Positions 1 through 9,482 are shown, numbered from the stretch's first letter. The stretch: DNA of 37,653 bases from Patescibacteria group bacterium UBA7396 (GCA_002470645.1 DKNE01000016.1:1-37653); one strand, 5' to 3'. Numbers and translations are program-made. Notes: generated from the sequence alone by a model not told the origin.

Positions 1-32
1 CTTTTTACCTGTTTATTTTTTAATAATTTTTT

Positions 33-1451
33 ATGAAAAAAACAAAAATTATTGCTACTGTTTGACCAGTAACACAAAGTAAAGAACAACTTGAAAAAAT
101 GTATCATTCATGAGTAAATATTGTGAGATTTAATTTTTCTCACGCAACTTTTGATGGAGCAAGACCAATTGCTGATACTATAAAAGAACTTAATAAAGAA
201 TGAAAAACTCAGTTAAGTCTTTTACTTGATACAAAATGACCAGAAATAAGAACTGGAATTGTAGAAAAAAAGATTGAACTAATTGCTTGAAATAATGTAA
301 AAATAGTAGTTGATGATGCAAAAAGATGAGAAGATGATATTTTTTGTGATTATGAATATTTACTTGAAGATATAAAAGTATGAGAAACTATTATTATTGA
401 TTCTGGGCTTTGTAATGTAAGAGTAAAAGAAACTCATAATGATTTTTTAATTTGAGAAGTTTTGAATACTTGTATTATTGGAAGTAAAAGACACATAAAT
501 CTTCCTGGTGTAAAATTAAAACTTCCTGGAATTACCTCAAAAGATAAAGAAGATGTACTTTTTGCTATAGAAAATGATTATGATTTTATCGCAATGAGTT
601 TTGTAAGAAATAAAGAAAATATTCAAGAACTCAGAGATATTTTAAAAGAATACTCTGCAACTCACATAAAAATTATTTCAAAAATAGAAAACCAAGAAGC
701 AATTGAAAATCTTGAAGAAATTATACAACATTCCGACTGAGTAATGGTAGCAAGATGAGATTTATGAATTGAAGTTCCGATTGAAAAACTTCCCTTTTAT
801 CAAAAAGAAATTGCAAAATTGTGTTTAAAATATGGGAAATTTTTTATCATTGCTACTCACTTACTAGAAACGATGATCGAAAATCCATTTCCTACAAGAG
901 CAGAAGTAAGTGATATATACAATAGTGTTATGGCAAGTGCTGACTGTACAATGCTTTCTGGAGAAACAACTACTGGAAAATATCCAATTGAATCTATTCA
1001 AATGATGGCAAAGGTTATTATTGAAACTGAAAAATGAGTACAAAATATTCACAATGAGTTTTCAAATAATGGGCTTAATACTCGTGATATTGAGAAAAAA
1101 TCACTTATAAAACATGCAATTAGTATTGCAGAAGAACTGGATGCAAAAGCAATTATTATTCTTACAAAAACTGGACTTCTTGCTCGTTTAGCAGCTGCAT
1201 TTAGACCAAATATTGATGTATATGCTTTTACAAAAACAACGAAAAGTTTAAATTTTATGAATATTCTCTACTGAATAAGACCAAAACTTCTTGAGTCTTG
1301 GAATGATGATTATATGAATAATGTAGAATGAGCGATAGAAAAATTGAAAAAAGAAAATAATTTTATGGCTTGAGATAAAGTTATAGCAGTAAGCGATATT
1401 CAAAAACATGGAAAAGAATTCCCAATTATTGAAATCATTGAAGTGGAATAA
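33..1451 (+). CDS. pyk: Pyruvate kinase
   Basis: Cytoplasmic glycolytic enzyme that converts phosphoenolpyruvate and ADP to pyruvate and ATP. With TGA read as Gly this is one 472-residue frame, a normal length for the family. The N-terminus has KKTKIIATVGP followed by NIVRFNFSHA. The substrate lysine lies in IISKIEN and the metal-binding loop in MVARGDLGIE near residue 238; several of these conserved glycines are TGA. SGETTTGKYP follows, then a C-terminal alpha/beta domain. The start is the first ATG, directly before the conserved N-terminal strand. No Shine-Dalgarno is visible; the 32 bases before it are T-rich. A strong terminator follows immediately, so the gene closes its transcript. Confidence 0.97.
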
Positions 1452-1487
1452 AAAGGTTTGTGGAATTCACAAACCTTTTTTTATTTT
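1451..1487 (+). terminator. Rho-independent terminator after pyk
   Basis: A 12-bp stem (AAAAGGTTTGTG paired with CACAAACCTTTT) closes a 5-base loop and runs into a T tract. It overlaps the pyk stop codon. Confidence 0.9.
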
Positions 1488-1522
1488 TTCATAAGAATAT
1501 AAATATAAAATATATTTTTTAT

Positions 1523-1571
1523 TTGCTATTTATATTTTAGTATATATACTCTTAATAGATTTTGCAAAATC
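1523..1571 (+). promoter_or_regulatory. Promoter and +1 palindrome of the cysteine protease gene
   Basis: TTGCTA (1523-1528), a 16-bp spacer and TATACT (1545-1550) form a sigma70-type promoter. The perfect 14-bp palindrome GATTTTGCAAAATC (1558-1571) sits at the predicted start of transcription. The same palindrome occupies the same position before the metalloprotease gene at 5583-5596, and the leader after it (T-rich, then ATGAAAAAGATTTTT) is also conserved. It could be an operator or a 5' hairpin of the mRNA. Confidence 0.6.
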
Positions 1572-1600
1572 ATTTTTATATTTTTAATTTTTTGAAAACT

Positions 1601-2989
1601 ATGAAAAAGATTTTTTTAATTATTTTAGCTGGAATTATAGGATTTTATAGTTTCAGTTTTGCTTGGAATGAATTTACTTATGAAAATGCAAAGAAAATTG
1701 CAAATGAATATATAAAAAATTCAAGTTTCGATGAAAATTGGCAAGACCAAAATCCTACTCTTTTTTGAGAAGGAAAATATTTTTATACTGAGAGTGAAAC
1801 TCCTTCTTATATAGAATTTAAAGTAAGTTGTGATAAAAATCCTGATTGTGGATTTATTATGGTTAATTTTGATGGTGATGATGTTGCCATACCGATCGCT
1901 TCTACTTCTGGAAATACTCCAAGTGAGGTATTATCAGCAAAAAATGAAAGTAAAATTGAAGAAAATATGCTCTATTATTTCAGTCCTTTTGAACAATATG
2001 CAGAAAATAAAAGAAATGGAAATATTTCTTCTATTGATCCTCAAGATGATTTTTGATATGAAGCTTCTGAAAAGAACAAACTTTCTTTACAAGAAGTAAA
2101 AACAAAGAAAAATAATACTTTAAAAGAAAAGATTGAATCAAGTAAAAAAGAAGCAAAAACTTTTAAAAAATCTGTAGAGTTTAAAGAAATAAAAAAAGAA
2201 CTCAAGGAGAAAAAACAAACCAATGGAAAAGAAGAAGTGAGTTTTAAGTATTTGGATTTAGCACTTGCTGATGTGGATGAATGAAATAATAGTTATACTT
2301 CACCTTGAGCATCAAATATATTTATAATTTGAAGTAATACTCCAGATTGCTGAAGTAGAACTCCTTGCTATCATCAATACAAAACAACTTATAACTGAAA
2401 ATCAGCATATAGTTGATGTTCTCCTACAGCCATGGCAATAATTTATGGTTATTATGATAGAAATGGAAAATGAAACTTAATTCCTTGAACTGCTGCTTCA
2501 GTTTCAAGTACCCCTTCTAATTTTGATCCAATTATAAAAAGTGTTATTGATACTTTAAAAATCCAAATGTCTTGATATTATATTTATAATTCAGTTCACG
2601 ATATATATGAAGTTTGAGTAACACAATCCAACTTTAAAAATTGAATACAATACGCAAAAGATAAATGATATTCTTCATCTACAGCAGTTACTGAAACTTG
2701 AGATACTACTACATTATTTTCCCAAATAAAAACTGAAATTAATAATAATAGACCTGTAGTTTTACATTTAAAACCAAGTAATGGACAAAGTGGAGGGCAC
2801 TCAGTAGTATGATATTGATATAAAAATACTTGAACCACTCCTATAGTTAGAATAAATATGTGATGGTGATATACTTTATTAAGTTGAACTACTTACTATA
2901 GTTCAAATATAGACTATAATATAAATTCAATGTATTACAGCGGAAATATTCGCTATACTTACTGAATAACAAAAATTAATATAAATTAA
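1601..2989 (+). CDS. Exported C39/papain-like cysteine protease
   Basis: 462 residues. An N-terminal signal peptide (MKK, a hydrophobic stretch, then FSFA before WNEF) implies export. Residues about 160-215 are Lys/Glu-rich and probably a linker or coiled coil. The C-terminal half carries a cysteine-protease pattern: GCSPTAMAIIYGYYDR near residue 272, with the Cys as likely nucleophile, and GGHSVVGYGYK near residue 400 with the likely catalytic His. This arrangement is typical of the C39-like and C10 (streptopain-like) groups; I cannot choose the exact family. Substrate is unknown. The ATG at 1601 is chosen over an in-frame-unrelated upstream ATG because it starts the signal peptide. A decayed copy lies at 3654-3889, and the promoter resembles that of the metalloprotease at 5626. 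Confidence 0.8.
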
Positions 2990-2999
2990 TAGAGAAATT

Positions 3000-3551
3000 A
3001 TGACTCAAATAAAAACAGAGAAATGAATTATAATTGAATCAGTACCAAATGAATGGGATAAAAGTATTTGTAAAATACATGGAAAAATAATATATTTTTC
3101 CCCTATGAAAATACAATCAAATAATTGTTTTACAATATATGATGTGATATTAAGAGATGATAATTATGCATATCACCATATCACTGTTCAAGAAAATAAA
3201 GATTTTTATAGGGATCTAAGTTGAACTATTGCAAAAGAAATAAGTTGTGCTGGAAAGTATATTGATCTTTGAAATAGTCTTACCCCAAAAATTTGAGATA
3301 CTTTTTATTATGTGATAAGAAAATATTATGATTTTGATAATTATCTTATCAATAGCACAAAAAATCAAAATCTAAATTGGGATAATATACAAAATTGTGA
3401 ATGGAGTATTATTGATAAAGTTCCAGAAAATATAATTCAGGAAAAAAATATAATTTATAAAGATTTTTACCTCTGATGAATTATTTTTCTTTTGCTTATT
3501 ATTTGAATTTTACTTTTAAAAATGTATAAAATCAATCCTTTAAAGAAGTAG
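3000..3551 (+). CDS. Tail-anchored protein with CK-G domain (paralogue 1)
   Basis: 183 residues, not matching a family I know. The region after residue 20 (SICKIHGKI, a middle Cys, then TPKIGDTFYYVI and NCEW) resembles domains in the genes at 3896 and 5051. A hydrophobic helix (GGIIFLLLIIGILLL) near the C-terminus is followed by a short basic tail (KINPLKK). There is no N-terminal signal peptide, so the protein looks tail-anchored. By the positive-inside rule the basic tail would be cytoplasmic, which would put the domain outside; this is inference. The gene starts 10 bases after the cysteine protease stop codon and is probably cotranscribed. Confidence 0.8.
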
Positions 3552-3624
3552 ATTAAATTCTATTTCTTCGTTATTTTTTCATAAATACACTCATTATAGT
3601 ATATTTTACATATTACCTTTTTAT

Positions 3625-3889
3625 TTGCATTTTAATTTTAAGTATATACACTTATGTTCAGTTTTGCTTGGAACGACTTTACTAAACATAATAAAATCAG
3701 AAATTAATAAAGGAAATCCAATAGTAATTAATATCCCAACTCATGCTATAGTTGCATACTGATACAATAATATAAGTGGCTACAGGTTATTATTGATCAA
3801 ATATTGATTATAATATAAATGCTATCTATTATAATAATGCTGATAAATGACGAATCAAAAGTATTATACAAATAAAACTTGCTAACTAA
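3625..3889 (+). pseudogene. Decayed copy of the cysteine protease gene
   Basis: A remnant of a gene like 1601-2989. A promoter-like sequence (TTGCAT 3625-3630, TACACT 3647-3652) matches the promoter of the intact gene. From 3654 the sequence reads MFSFAWNDFTKHN, matching the end of the signal peptide. After a large internal deletion and frame changes it reads IKSEINKGNPIVINIPTHAI then VAYGYNN, matching the His-motif region. The C-terminal segment SNIDYNINAIYYNN ends at TAA 3887-3889. The catalytic Cys region is absent, and three frames are needed to follow the homology. No functional protein is expected. Confidence 0.8.
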
Positions 3890-3895
3890 AATCAT

Positions 3896-5032
3896 ATGAA
3901 AACAACATATAGTACAGAAAATTGAACTCCTCAAAATAATGCTGAAATATTATTTGAAACAGCAGATAAATGTAAAGCAAAAGGAATTATTGAATCTATT
4001 AAAGTTCCTTTATGAAGAGATACCTCTTGTTTAAACCTAAGAATAAAACTAAAGTGATGAGATTTTGGTTATGTATTATATTGAGCTTGAGATAATTCAG
4101 TTTGTACTACTCCTTTACTGTATGATTTATCAAAAGAAAAACTTCCAAAAGTCTGAGATGAATTTTATGTTATTTGAACTTATAGCTGAGTTGACATATT
4201 AAAAATTTGAAAAGAAGCTTATAATGAAAATCTTGAACTTCCTAACTGTTTAAGTTGATATAATCCAGAAGAAGAAACAAGAGATATATATGACAATGCA
4301 AATAAATGCAAAATTTCTTGAGAAATTTATGATATTACAAAAGATTTCTTTGAAGCTTGTCCTCATTATGTTTTAAATATGATTATTCAATCTCAAGGGA
4401 AACTCTATACAGTTTTTGGGAAAGAGACTGTTCAAGACCCATTACTTGGATGTTTGGGAATATCAACTGATTTTCCCATATATAAAAATCGTTGAGAAAG
4501 TTATTATCCTAAGGTTTGAGATAGTTTTTCAGCCATTTTAGATATTAATTCAAACTATTCTATACTGAGATATGGTGAAGAATTTTTAAATAATGATATT
4601 CCTCTGTGTACTGGGAATTTTTTAAGTAATGTAATAGAGGAACCCAAAGAAACTCCTATACAAAAACCTAAAAAAGAGAACTCTCCAGAAATAAAAGAAA
4701 CTCCACCTCCATCAAAAATAACTCCTCCTGTTATAATTGATGAGAAAGAAGCACAAGAACTATCAAATACTGGAATAGAAAATCTAGAAAACTCTTGAAG
4801 TATTCAAGAAAACAGTATAGAAAATAACTCATGAATTTTAACTCAAAGTGAAATAGAAGAAAGTATTGAAAATATAAATACAAACACTACTATAGAAACT
4901 TGAAACCCCTCTCAAATACCAATAAAAAAAGAAAATTCATTTTTTTTCTTTATTTGATGAGCTATCATTCTTCTGATTATTCTTTGAATATTAATTTTTA
5001 AAATTTATAAGAAAAAATTTACTTGAAAATAA
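3896..5032 (+). CDS. Tail-anchored protein with two CK-G domains (paralogue 2)
   Basis: 378 residues of unknown function. Two tandem copies of the domain seen at 3000 and 5051 are visible. The first begins ADKCKAKGIIESI and contains LPKVGDEFYVIG; the second begins ANKCKISGEIYDI and contains YPKVGDSFSAIL. Each ends near a Cys (ELPNCLSG, IPLCTGN). A Pro/Glu/Thr/Asn-rich low-complexity spacer follows (residues about 245-340). Then comes one transmembrane helix (FFFFIGGAIILLIILGILIF) and a basic tail (KIYKKKFTGK). The spacer looks like the stalk of a surface protein, although there is no N-terminal signal peptide. Many glycines are TGA. Confidence 0.8.
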
Positions 5033-5050
5033 TTTCTAAAATAAATTCCT

Positions 5051-5506
5051 ATGGCACTCTCTCCAGATATGTTAAAAGAATATTTTGAGCAAGCTCAAAA
5101 ATGTAAAATTTCTTGAAAAATTGAAAAGATTGAAATCTGAAATAAAAACCAATGTTTAGTGGATATGAGAATATTCATAAAATGAGAAAATAATAAAACC
5201 CATTTTATGAATGCAACTTTATTACATAAAGAATGTAGTTTTGATTCTTATTATAAACCTTTCTTTGAAGGTGATATAAAAGTATGAAATCAAGTTGAAT
5301 ATATACTTGATGAAGAAAATTATCATACTTTTGATTATAATACGAGTATAATAAATACTGAAAATATTCCCTATTGTACTGAAAATAAAATAGAAATTCT
5401 TGAAAATAATTATTATTTTGAAATACTATCTTGAATTATTATAGGAATCATGATTATTTGAATTTCAATTTTTCAATATTTCTATAAAAAGAAAACAAAA
5501 TTATAG
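5051..5506 (+). CDS. Tail-anchored protein with one CK-G domain (paralogue 3)
   Basis: 151 residues. The single domain begins AQKCKISGKIEKI, almost identical to the second repeat of the preceding gene. It has inner cysteines (NQCLVDM, KECSFDS), IKVGNQVEYIL and a closing PYCTEN. A C-terminal membrane helix (LSGIIIGIMIIGISIF) and a KKK tail follow. The start is 18 bases after the upstream stop, so the genes are likely one transcript. Function is unknown. The shared layout of the three genes suggests they arose by duplication and work together, perhaps as a membrane complex. That is inference. Confidence 0.8.
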
Positions 5507-5547
5507 CTAAAACACATTTATATTATAACTAAAATATATATTTGTTA

Positions 5548-5596
5548 TTGACTTTATTTTTATTATTGTATATAATTCTTTTGATTTTGCAAAATC
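5548..5596 (+). promoter_or_regulatory. Promoter and +1 palindrome of the metalloprotease gene
   Basis: TTGACT (5548-5553), a 17-bp spacer and TATAAT (5571-5576), close to the sigma70 consensus. The palindrome GATTTTGCAAAATC (5583-5596) begins about seven bases after the -10 box, as at the cysteine protease gene. The leader beyond it (TTTTATATTTTTAATTTTTT, then ATGAAAAAGATTTTT) is also nearly identical, so the two genes are probably coregulated. Confidence 0.7.
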
Positions 5597-5625
5597 CCTT
5601 TTATATTTTTAATTTTTTAAAAATT

Positions 5626-6141
5626 ATGAAAAAGATTTTTTGACTAACAATATTGAGCATAATTACACTATTAACTATAATAGGTAATGTTTATGCTGTT
5701 AATTATATATTATGATATTCAGCCGTTGATGATGGAGAAATTACATGGTGATGAACAACAAAATATTCTACACAATGGAATAATGCAGTATCAATGTGGA
5801 ATAATTACTGAGATATTAATATTGCTCCAGATACAATATATACCTATGAAGATCTCACTATTAGCGATGTATATTTAAGTGATGTAACACGGGGATGAGG
5901 ATATCTCCCAAGTTTTTGAGCAGATAATCTTTATTTTAATAAATACTTCCTAGATTGAGACTCTCCTCTCTGAAGTTTTACATCTAATGAAAAACAAAAA
6001 ACTATATGACATGAATTATGACATGCTCTTTGACTTGATCATCATAATATCTCTTGAAATGTATTGAGGTCTTGAAAATATAGTTATATAACATTATGAA
6101 CTCAAGATAAAGCTGATTACGATTATCTATGGGGAAATTAA
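5626..6141 (+). CDS. Exported matrixin-like zinc metalloprotease
   Basis: 171 residues. A signal peptide (MKKIFGLTILSIITLLTIIG to about VYA) precedes a small catalytic domain. The zinc site HELGHALGLDHH starts near residue 129: the long HExxHxxGxxH form typical of metzincins (MEROPS M10 and relatives). Several of its glycines are TGA. The expected Met-turn methionine is not obvious: the sequence after the site is ISGNVLRSG, with Leu where matrixins usually have Met. The C-terminal LGTQDKADYDYLWG matches the closing helix of matrixins. There is no clear pro-domain with a cysteine switch, so the enzyme may be made active or be held by a partner. The next gene, 25 bases downstream, could be such a partner. 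Confidence 0.85.
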
Positions 6142-6166
6142 ATTTTTATATCTTAATATATGAATT

Positions 6167-6820
6167 ATGAAAAAGAAAATTTTAGCAAATGTATTTATTT
6201 GAATTTTTTTCATACTCGCTGTATCATTTGCTAGTCTTGAAATATATAAAAAACATAATAATAATATTTATTATATGGATGCTGATTATATAGCTGATTT
6301 CAGTGATAACAAAAAAGTAGCTTGAGTTGCAGATAACATATTTATTTGAGAAGTAAAAGAAGAATTATGATGAATGGAAAAGAAAGAAGGAGAATGAAAA
6401 ATACCAAATACACTCTTTACAATAAAGGTTTTATATAATATAAAATGAAAATTAGAAGGAAACATAAATATATTACAAGAATGATGATATGATGAATACT
6501 GAAATTTATTTCTCATGGAATGAAATAAATTATTAGAAAAATGAAATATTTATTTATTTACATCAAAATGAAAAAGTTTTACTATAAATTCACATAAAAA
6601 TTGACACCATTTTTTATTTTCTAATAAAAATTTAAAAGAAGAGGAAATAATGAAGTTCATTCAAGAAGATCAAACCGTAAAAGACTTTCGAGAAGCATAT
6701 AAAAATGAAGAATATTATCAAGATAATTATAAAATCTCTTCTGAGATAAATGCGTATAAAAATTTAACTTCTAAAGAAAAAGAAGATTTTGAAATATTTG
6801 AGAATTGATTTAATAAATAA
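6167..6820 (+). CDS. Exported protein of unknown function, next to the metalloprotease
   Basis: 217 residues. The N-terminus (MKKKILANVFIGIFFILAVSFA) is a signal peptide or membrane anchor. The middle part (VADNIFIGEVKEELGG, then LFTIKVLYNIKGKL) is beta-rich, with a GNIYLFTS strand. The C-terminal quarter is acidic and helical. I do not recognise the family. An ATG at 6160 is in another frame; the one at 6167 gives the signal peptide. It follows the metalloprotease by 25 bases and ends before a strong terminator, so the two form a transcription unit. It uses the otherwise rare Arg codon CGA once (position 6689). Confidence 0.75.
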
Positions 6821-6842
6821 TTTTATCTCAATAAACATTCTT

Positions 6843-6877
6843 AAAAAAGTTTGTAAAAATTACAAACTTTTTTTTCT
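6843..6877 (+). terminator. Terminator after the exported-protein unit
   Basis: A 14-bp stem AAAAAAGTTTGTAA, a short loop, then TTACAAACTTTTTT followed by more T. Confidence 0.85.
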
Positions 6878-6953
6878 TTTCACAAAGCCCATTTTCTCAA
6901 AAATCAAAATCAATTCTCAAAAAGTCAATATATTCTCATTTTACAAACTTAAA

Positions 6954-7000
6954 ACACTATATATAGTGTTTTAAGTTTTAGCTAATACTATATATTTTAT
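6954..7000 (+). promoter_or_regulatory. Tandem NrdR boxes upstream of nrdD
   Basis: Box 1, ACACTATATATAGTGT (6954-6969), is a perfect 16-bp palindrome matching the known NrdR consensus. It lies in a longer 32-bp palindrome (6946-6977). Box 2 (6985-7000, ATACTATATATTTTAT) matches the core less well and overlaps the likely -10 region. The boxes are 31 bp apart, about three helical turns, as is usual for NrdR operators. The gene for NrdR itself is the last of the same cluster (10752), so the operon is probably autoregulated. Confidence 0.85.
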
Positions 7001-7016
7001 TTGTTTTTTATTTATT

Positions 7017-9182
7017 ATGGCTATTTTTAAGGTAAAAAAGAGAAATGGAAGTATTGCTACTTTTGAATCTGATAAGATAAAAAAAGCAATAAAAAATGCC
7101 GTAATCGCTGCCGGATGAGATGATTTTTCCGGACTCGATACTATCGTATCTGATGTGATAAAAAATCTCGTATCGAAAGGAGATACGATTCCAGAAGTAG
7201 AAACGGTACAAGATGTAGTAGAGGAAAACCTCATAAAAGCTGGACATGATAGCGTTGCGAAAACCTATATTCTCTACAGAGAACAAAGAAGACTTGCCAG
7301 AGTTGGGAAAAATGTAACCGTAGAAGTCGGAAATACTATGGAGGAATACCTACAAAGATCTGACTGGAGAGTAAATGCAAATGCAAATTCTGGATATAGT
7401 TTATGAGGACTTATTCTCAATACTTCAGGAAAAGTAACTGCAAACTATTGGCTCTCTCATGTGTACCCAAAAGAAGTTGGAGAATTGCATAGAAATGGAG
7501 ACTATCACATCCATGACCTCGATATGTTTTCTGGATACTGTGCCGGATGGAGTTTGAGACAACTCTTAGAACTTGGATTTAATGGACTTCCTAATCGTCT
7601 TGAATCAGCTCCCCCAAAAAATCTTCAGTCAGTAGTAAATCAAATGATAAATTTCCTCTGAACCCTTCAAAATGAATGGGCTGGAGCACAAGCATTTTCA
7701 AGCTTTGATACCTACCTCGCTCCATTTGTACATAAATATAAAAAATGAGTAGAAAAAGAACTCGAAACCATTCATGCACAATTTGATTCTCTTCAAGAAA
7801 AAAATAATTATATTTATAATAAAACCTATAAATATGTCGTGCAACAAATGCAAAATTTCATATTTGGACTCAATGTTCCATCTCGTTGGGGAACACAAAC
7901 TCCATTTACCAATATCACCTTAGATCTCAATTGTCCAGATGATCTCAAAGACAAAGCCCTATTTTTATGAGGAGTCAATGCCGGATACTATGAAAAAAAA
8001 TTTGGTGAACTTCAAGAAGAAATGGATCTCATCAATAAAGCACTCGTTGAAGTATATACTGCGTGAGATGCAAAAGGAAATGTATTTACCTTCCCTATTC
8101 CAACCTACAATATTACCGAAGATTTTGATTGGAATAATCCTATTGTGGATGGAATATTTGAAATGACAGCAAAATATGGAATTCCCTATTTTCAAAATTT
8201 TATCTGAAGTCAGTATAAAAAAGTGAAAAATCCTGACGGAAGTTTTTCAAGAGTACCAAATGCTGAAGCGTATACTCCAGGTGCGGTAAGAAGTATGTGT
8301 TGTAGATTACAACTGGATCTAAAAGAACTCCTTAAAAGAGGAAATGGACTCTTTGGTTCTGCCGAAATGACCGGAAGTATCTGAGTAGTTACTATAAATA
8401 TGCCTCGTATCTGATACCAAACAGCTGGTGACAAAGAAGCTTTTAAAAAGAGGGTCTTATATCTCATGAACCAAGCAAAAACTTCTTTAGAACTCAAAAG
8501 GAAAGAACTTACTAAATGGTTAGATGCTTGATTATATCCATATACAAAGAGATATCTCCATAGTTTTAGAAATCATTTTTCAACTATTGGACTCAATGGT
8601 ATGAATGAAGCTATTCTCAATTTTACTGCATGAAAAGAAGACGTAACGACCGAATTTGGAAAAAACTTCTCTATAGAAATCCTTGAATTTATGAGAGACG
8701 AACTCAAAAAATTCCAAGAAGAAACAGGAAATCTCTACAACCTAGAAGCAACTCCAGCTGAAGGAACAACCTACAGATTTGCTAAAGAAGATAAAAAACA
8801 AATTCCAGATATCATACAAGCTGGAACAATACAAGCTCCTTATTATACCAACTCTTCTCAACTTCCTGTTTGATTTACCGATGACGCATTTGAAGCACTA
8901 GAGTATCAAAATGAACTCCAATGCAAATATACTTGAGGAACGGTACTTCACCTCTATCTATGAGAAAGAGTAAGTGACGGACCAGCATGTAAATCTCTCG
9001 TAAAAAAAGTTTTAGAAAACTATCAACTTCCCTATATTACGATAACTCCAACCTTTTCTATCTGTCCAAAACATGGATATATCGCTTGAGAACATGACTA
9101 TTGTCCAAAATGTGACGAAGAAATCGGATATACTTGAGAAAAATTTGATACTGAGACAAGAGAAATTTATACTGCAAGATAA
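7017..9182 (+). CDS. nrdD: Anaerobic ribonucleoside-triphosphate reductase, large N-terminal part (split NrdD)
   Basis: 721 residues. Class III reductase that makes deoxyribonucleotides without oxygen. Residues 1 to about 95 form an ATP-cone (FKVKKRNGSIATFES). The barrel follows, with GDYHIHDLDMFSGYC, where the Cys is a likely active-site residue, and VRSMCCRLQLDL. The C-terminal zinc motif is ICPKHGYIAGEHDYCPKC. The frame then stops after TREIYTAR, before the glycyl-radical loop (RxxGY) that every active NrdD needs. That loop is in the next small gene (9311-9481). The bases GAAATTTATAC at 9162-9172 recur at 9341-9351, and joining at this repeat would restore TREIYTRVMGYF in frame. So the protein must work together with the separate radical domain, or the gene is freshly interrupted. 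Confidence 0.93.
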
Positions 9183-9188
9183 ATTAAA

Positions 9189-9272
9189 GTTTAATAATTA
9201 TTTGTTTATGAACCGAGGACTGTTCGAAGACGAAGTCAAGTTCCACAGTGGGTAAAAAAATAATTATTAAAC
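9189..9272. repeat. Hairpin element between the two nrdD pieces
   Basis: An inverted repeat of 20 positions with one mismatch (9189-9208 with 9253-9272; 15 continuous pairs from the outside) encloses 44 bases much richer in G+C than the surroundings. The inner part can fold further: GAC-TTCG / CGAA-GTC around AAGA (9218-9237), and ACTG (9219-9222) could alternatively pair with CAGT (9246-9249). A 15-codon reading frame (MNRGLFEDEVKFHSG) lies in the loop. This may be a small mobile repeat, an mRNA structure that controls the downstream piece, or a processing site. I do not recognise it as a known ribozyme class. Confidence 0.6.
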
Positions 9273-9310
9273 AAATATCTAAATAATTTTAATATCTTAA
9301 CTAAAAAACT

Positions 9311-9481
9311 ATGGAAACAAATCTTCAAAGAACCAAATGTGAAATTTATACAAGAGTTATGGGATATTTTAGACCCGTAAGTCACTTTAATATCTGAAAA
9401 AAATCAGAGTTTTACTCAAGAGAATATTTTAAAGAAGAAACAAGTGTAAATTCACAATTTATTGCTGATTATAAAAATTAG
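9311..9481 (+). CDS. Separate glycyl-radical domain of NrdD
   Basis: 56 residues, corresponding to the extreme C-terminus of class III reductases. The motif RVMGYFRPVSHFNIGKKSEF contains the radical glycine as Gly18 (codon GGA, 9362-9364) in the RxxGY pattern. The first ten residues (METNLQRTKC) precede EIYT, which repeats the end of the 721-residue part. The protein resembles in concept YfiD/GrcA, the free glycyl-radical domain that rescues pyruvate formate-lyase. It stops one base before the nrdG start. Whether it binds the large part like a native C-terminus is inference, but the radical motif is intact, so loss of function seems unlikely. Confidence 0.85.
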
Positions 9482-9482
9482 T

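Noticed and set aside
9073..9255. Open frame running through the end of nrdD and into the hairpin element
   Set aside because: It overlaps nrdD in another frame; only the 15 codons in the hairpin loop are outside nrdD, too few to support a gene.
9189..9272. Group I or group II intron or hammerhead ribozyme in the nrdD gap
   Set aside because: The interval is far too short for a group I/II intron and lacks the hammerhead core (CTGATGA and GAAA); I kept only a generic hairpin element.
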